A stretch of DNA of 64,000 nucleotides, taken from contig NMRA01000089.1 in assembly GCA_002633005.1 (NCBI GenBank), positions 372,001 through 436,000 on the forward strand. The letters run 5' to 3'. The notes under the pieces were generated by a model. It made no database searches. It saw nothing but the letters and a program-made list of their open reading frames with translations, and had not been told where the DNA came from. The stretch is from Phoronis australis (lineage: Eukaryota > Phoronida > Phoronidae). Numbering within the stretch: position 1 is the stretch's first letter; each line of letters starts with the position of its first letter. A program made the position numbers and the translations under genes. Of the stretch, positions 61,201 through 64,000 are shown piece after piece.

Positions 61201-63205
61201 AAAGCATGGTGTCAGAACGAGACTTCAAACTAGTATAAACTGATTAGTATTGACCATGGACTTCCTGAAACTGCTTAAATTATCATCCGATTCAGTTAAT
61301 CTCTGACTAGAGAGTCGAGGCATAGCAACTTTGGACCCTTGATCGTGTAAACAAAGCGAGCAGACAACAGCATAGCAAAGCATATACAAACATTATAGGA
61401 GACTAAGATATCAGAGGAAAGAAGTACTTTTCTGGTCGTATGATATGTCCTCACGCAACACTACTCTTGCTCAGTTCATATGACCTGACATTGCTCTGGC
61501 GATCGGTCCATATTTGTACACTATCATTAAATTCTTCATCTTATCCAGGTGCCACATTCGACGTTGCCATGCGATTCTTGCACGAGTGTCCATGGGAGCG
61601 ACTGGAACAGTTGCGTGATTTGGTGCCCAACATTCCCTTCCAGATGCTTCTAAGAGGTGCGAATGGTGTTGGTTACACCAGTTACCCGGACAACGCTGTT
61701 TTCAAGTAGGTCACAAGGGTCATACTTGCGACTAAAAAATTGTGATGGTACTCATCCACTTATGACGTCTCCTAAAGCTGCATTCCTCCCGTTTAGCTGT
61801 TCATGTTAAATTCTTAACCAAAGCACTTTTGAGTTAGAAACATTACCACACTCTCCAATAGTAAATTATTGACGAATGAGCCTGCACCTCAAGTGACATA
61901 CACTGCATACAATGGGCTTCTTTCAAATCCACTATTTTACGCTGGCCAAAACCAATAAACTGATGCATTTTCTTGAATCGCTGATGGTTTCGATGTTCTT
62001 GGTGGTAATGGAAATATAATCCTATCGCAACAAGGAATGTTATGAGTGTGATTTATGAGATCAAAAGGCCCAATTTTTGATTTCCATTTTTAGCCTACGA
62101 AATGGTGAAATGCTGCTTTATTCAAAGCCTTTTGCCCTGCACCAGAATAAGTAACGGTCACTTGTTTGTGCGTTATTTTAATTGTGCTTTGTGTGGATTT
62201 TTCTCAGTGTTTGAATTAACCTAGACTGAAACTGCTCAAATTTTTAGATAATTTTATTAAAATCTCATGGTGACAGATCATGTGACAGATCACATGACAG
62301 ATCAGTTGCTTATGATGATCTTTCAAATTCATACAATGTCTCATCAGCCCTCTTCTCCTACTCTCATGTAATTGTTATCACGTGCAAAATACTGGAAGTG
62401 CGGTCAATCTCATGTGGTCACCGTATTTCTCACAAATTCAACAATGATTTTCGGTTGTTTTCTTGTAAATTTCCTTGAAATTTTTTGACACAACCCCGAC
62501 CAAGCTAGACCTTTTTGAAGAAATTCTAAGATCATCTCAACTCATATGTGTTAACGATGCTTCACACTGCAATGCTTTGTGCTTCAATAGTTCTAATCTC
62601 ACTTTGTTAGATTCTGCGAAGTTGCAAAGAACACTGGCATGGACATTTTCCGTGTGTTTGATTCTCTCAACTATCTACCTAACCTTCTGCTTGGTATGGA
62701 GGCAGCTGGAGCTGCAGGTAGTATTGTTGGTATTACTTCACTAGAGGGAGCTTTCAGTCAGTGCACGCTTTAAAACTGTGGATTTTCAAATTATTGATTA
62801 TATAATCCTTTAAATTGTATTTTGACTATTTATCGAACACGCTGTGACTATCTTATTTGAATTTTTATTTTGTTGTTTGACAGAGTGTATTATTTTTTCA
62901 GTTAATTTCCTTCTATCATTGGCTAAAATGGCATTCAGAAAGACCGCCAGAAGATTGAATGTCTTCTTCCAGCTTCTTTGAATTTGCTCTGTGACCTAAA
63001 TAATCTGTGGGACAATTTTGTCTTGCAATGAGTTTTATATTGAATGCTGTAACTCGGTTGATTGCCACCAGGTGGAGTTGTGGAGGGGGCTATCTCATAC
63101 ACGGGTGATGTTTCCGACCCATCGCGTACAAAGTACAACCTGGATTATTACATGAACCTGGCTGATGAACTTGTTAAAGCAGGCACTCACATACTATGCA
63201 TAAAG
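49266..63205 (+). CDS. PC: Pyruvate carboxylase, mitochondrial (3' part beyond window)
   Basis: Biotin enzyme: pyruvate + HCO3- + ATP to oxaloacetate in the mitochondrial matrix (anaplerosis, gluconeogenesis). Exons: 49266-49428, 49845-50029, 50356-50521, 53444-53589, 53975-54092, 54962-55232, [one missing], 56250-56432, 56591-56825, possible 9-nt 57636-57644, 60389-60613, 61549-61705, 62611-62717, 63072-63205. The first exon gives an Arg-rich presequence ([20 protein letters not shown]) before the biotin-carboxylase start. Landmarks: [10 protein letters not shown], the [11 protein letters not shown] loop, [35 protein letters not shown], then the carboxyltransferase [24 protein letters not shown] and THILCIK, whose Lys begins the carbamylated-lysine motif. 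About 700 residues are visible. The rest of CT and the biotinyl domain lie off the window. Donor 55232 leaves phase 2 but acceptor 56250 needs phase 0, so an exon of about 54 codons (VDLVxAQ..TGRIE in relatives) is lost at the N at 55943. Exons 2-3 are repeated at 52020-52204 and 52531-52696. Confidence 0.95.
49712..51251 (+). repeat. Haplotype copy 1 over PC exons 2-3
   Basis: Matches 51887-53422 at a 2175-bp offset, with isolated SNPs and small indels. Stops at the N at 51252, just before PC exon 4 would follow. Confidence 0.88.
51252..51252. other. Single-N contig join
   Basis: The left contig ends in TTGACAG, which on the right contig (53416-53422) continues into the acceptor of PC exon 4. 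51253-51886 has no counterpart on the left and is probably haplotype-specific intron sequence. Confidence 0.8.
51887..53422 (+). repeat. Haplotype copy 2 duplicating PC exons 2-3
   Basis: Exon copies 52020-52204 and 52531-52696 encode exactly the same residues ([14 protein letters not shown].. and [13 protein letters not shown]..) as 49845-50029 and 50356-50521, and the introns match equally well. This copy continues into exon 4, so it is the usable one. Splicing all four would duplicate part of the biotin-carboxylase N-subdomain and is very unlikely. Confidence 0.88.
55720..55942 (+). mobile_element. Dispersed repeat with terminal palindrome (copy 2)
   Basis: It is almost identical to 7171-7400: palindrome ATGCGCCCACATAT/ATATGTGGACGCAT, (TCCG)n, then CATGAAATTTGGCACATATG. 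It lies in the PC intron and is truncated by the N at 55943. High identity between two copies 48 kb apart suggests recent activity. Confidence 0.8.
55943..55943. other. Single-N gap hiding a PC exon
   Basis: No duplicated flanks. The contig breaks inside the dispersed repeat, and one PC exon required by phase and homology is absent between 55233 and 56249. Confidence 0.85.
57636..57644 (+). CDS. PC: Candidate 9-nt microexon of PC
   Basis: TTTATAG/CCAAGAAAG/GTAAGT: strong splice signals on both sides of nine bases. Neighbouring exons meet in phase 1 and nine bases preserve that phase, adding Ala-Lys-Lys in the linker between the biotin-carboxylase C-terminal region and the carboxyltransferase domain (..[15 protein letters not shown]..). 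The linker is variable in the family, so the insertion is tolerable. It could be chance. Confidence 0.35.
58161..58266 (+). repeat. 53-bp tandem duplication
   Basis: Two adjacent copies starting AGTAGCTTAAATAAGAATTT at 58161 and 58214 differ at one internal base (GAGG/GAAG) and at the last base. A recent direct duplication in a PC intron. Confidence 0.9.
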
Positions 63206-63790
63206 GTTAGTATGAATAAGCTGACGTGGGCACATGTGCCTTGGTCGACTTTGAAATTTGACATCTTTCCGTGTGTCTGTCCACCCGTCTGTCTGTCTGT
63301 CCATCCGTCCGCCTGCATGGAACATTAAAAGTATTGTTGAAAAACTGTGACAGTCACTTAAGTTGTATTTCATGAAAGAAAACCCTTTCAAAGCAACGCC
63401 GCAGATAATCGGCTACTTGTCTATAAATTGGACGTGCTCTTGAAATATGTCTCGTGGCATTGTTTCCAGATTATCTACTCAAGCATACAATGACGATTCA
63501 GAATATTTCATCTTTCATGGTTGTTGACATCACAGATATTTGTAACTTGGTGATGTGAAACTACGTTTACAATTAATTATTTTGGTTTTAAGCTTAAGAA
63601 TCTTTCATGCAAAAGATTTGCTTGACATCTACGTATCAGTTTGTTGAATTTTGAGTCTCTCTTTCTCTATGATTTTCTTTTTGTTTGATAGTAGCATAGT
63701 CGTACGTAAACCAGAAAGCACAGATCCATTCAATGCTATTCTTATGTATGCAAATGACATGTATTGATCCCCAATGTATCGTTTACACAT

Positions 63791-63886
63791 CACCAATGTA
63801 TGATGTCACCAATGTATGATGTCACCAATGTTTGATGTCACCAATGTATGATGTCACTAATGTATGATGTCACCAATGTATGATGT
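63791..63886 (+). repeat. Minisatellite, 16-bp unit x 6
   Basis: Six copies of CACCAATGTATGATGT with single-base variants, in the intron after the last visible PC exon. The GATGTCACC part is also the start of the dispersed repeat that follows. Confidence 0.93.
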
Positions 63887-63990
63887 CACCAGATGTTATT
63901 GAGCTGACGACCATCCCACAATGCATTGCTTCCGTAATAACAATGCGGCCAATGCAGTTTGCTGCAGTAAATGAAATCCCTGAATTAGCG
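63881..63990 (+). repeat. Dispersed repeat, copy 2
   Basis: Aligns with 34761-34850 through GATGTCACCAGA, AGCTGACGACCATCC, ACAATGCATT and ATGAAATCC. The minisatellite is fused to its left edge. Confidence 0.65.
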
Positions 63991-64000
63991 TGCTTGGCAA

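Noticed and set aside
63255-63315. CTGT/TCCG-rich tract resembling the dispersed repeat
   Set aside because: Only the simple (CTGT/TCCG) sequence is shared; the terminal palindrome and the CATGAAATTTGG modules are absent, so it is a simple repeat.

Overview
This is a eukaryotic (animal) nuclear window: genes are split into short exons with GT..AG introns of about 0.3-3 kb, the DNA is AT-rich, there are no operons, and microsatellites, minisatellites, MITE-like elements and a decayed LINE are present. Protein similarity and gene order suggest a marine invertebrate, plausibly a deuterostome (echinoderm, hemichordate or amphioxus-like); the species cannot be fixed from the sequence. Single-N joins flanked by slightly diverged copies of the same DNA suggest a draft assembly of a highly heterozygous diploid.

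Layout. (1) 810-11026, + strand: the C-terminal 11 exons of a TTC7 homologue (scaffold of the plasma-membrane PI4-kinase complex). (2) 12197-16567, - strand: a complete seven-exon STPG4 homologue (SHIPPO/PG-rich repeats), tail-to-tail with TTC7. Human TTC7A and STPG4 lie in the same convergent arrangement, so this looks like ancient microsynteny. (3) about 17.4-18.9 kb, - strand: a frameshifted non-LTR retrotransposon with reverse-transcriptase motifs. (4) 19353-21469: a 2.1-kb DNA transposon-like element with 29-bp TIRs, an ACT duplication and 13 internal copies of a TAGTGTACGTACC motif. (5) 22708-23016: a short MITE. (6) 23390-28272, - strand: a type II membrane SGNH-hydrolase gene (GDS and DGTHY motifs). 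(7) 34911-37326, - strand: a six-kelch, single-pass membrane protein, 5' end uncertain. (8) 39-49 kb: mostly non-coding, with a 504-bp TTAA-flanked MITE and two reciprocal minisatellite alleles. (9) 49266-63205, + strand: pyruvate carboxylase from the mitochondrial presequence into the carboxyltransferase domain, running off the window; one biotin-carboxylase exon is missing at an N.

Five of the eight N positions (7475, 28997, 32374, 45764, 51252) separate two near-identical copies of 0.9-1.6 kb, best explained as unmerged haplotypes. They duplicate TTC7 exons 7-8, the start of the SGNH gene and PC exons 2-3 on paper, and should be collapsed before any gene model is used. The genes have no obvious functional link to each other. 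I see no new multi-gene system. The most unusual items are the 2.1-kb motif-rich TIR element, the reciprocal VNTR alleles and the uncharacterised SGNH membrane enzyme.
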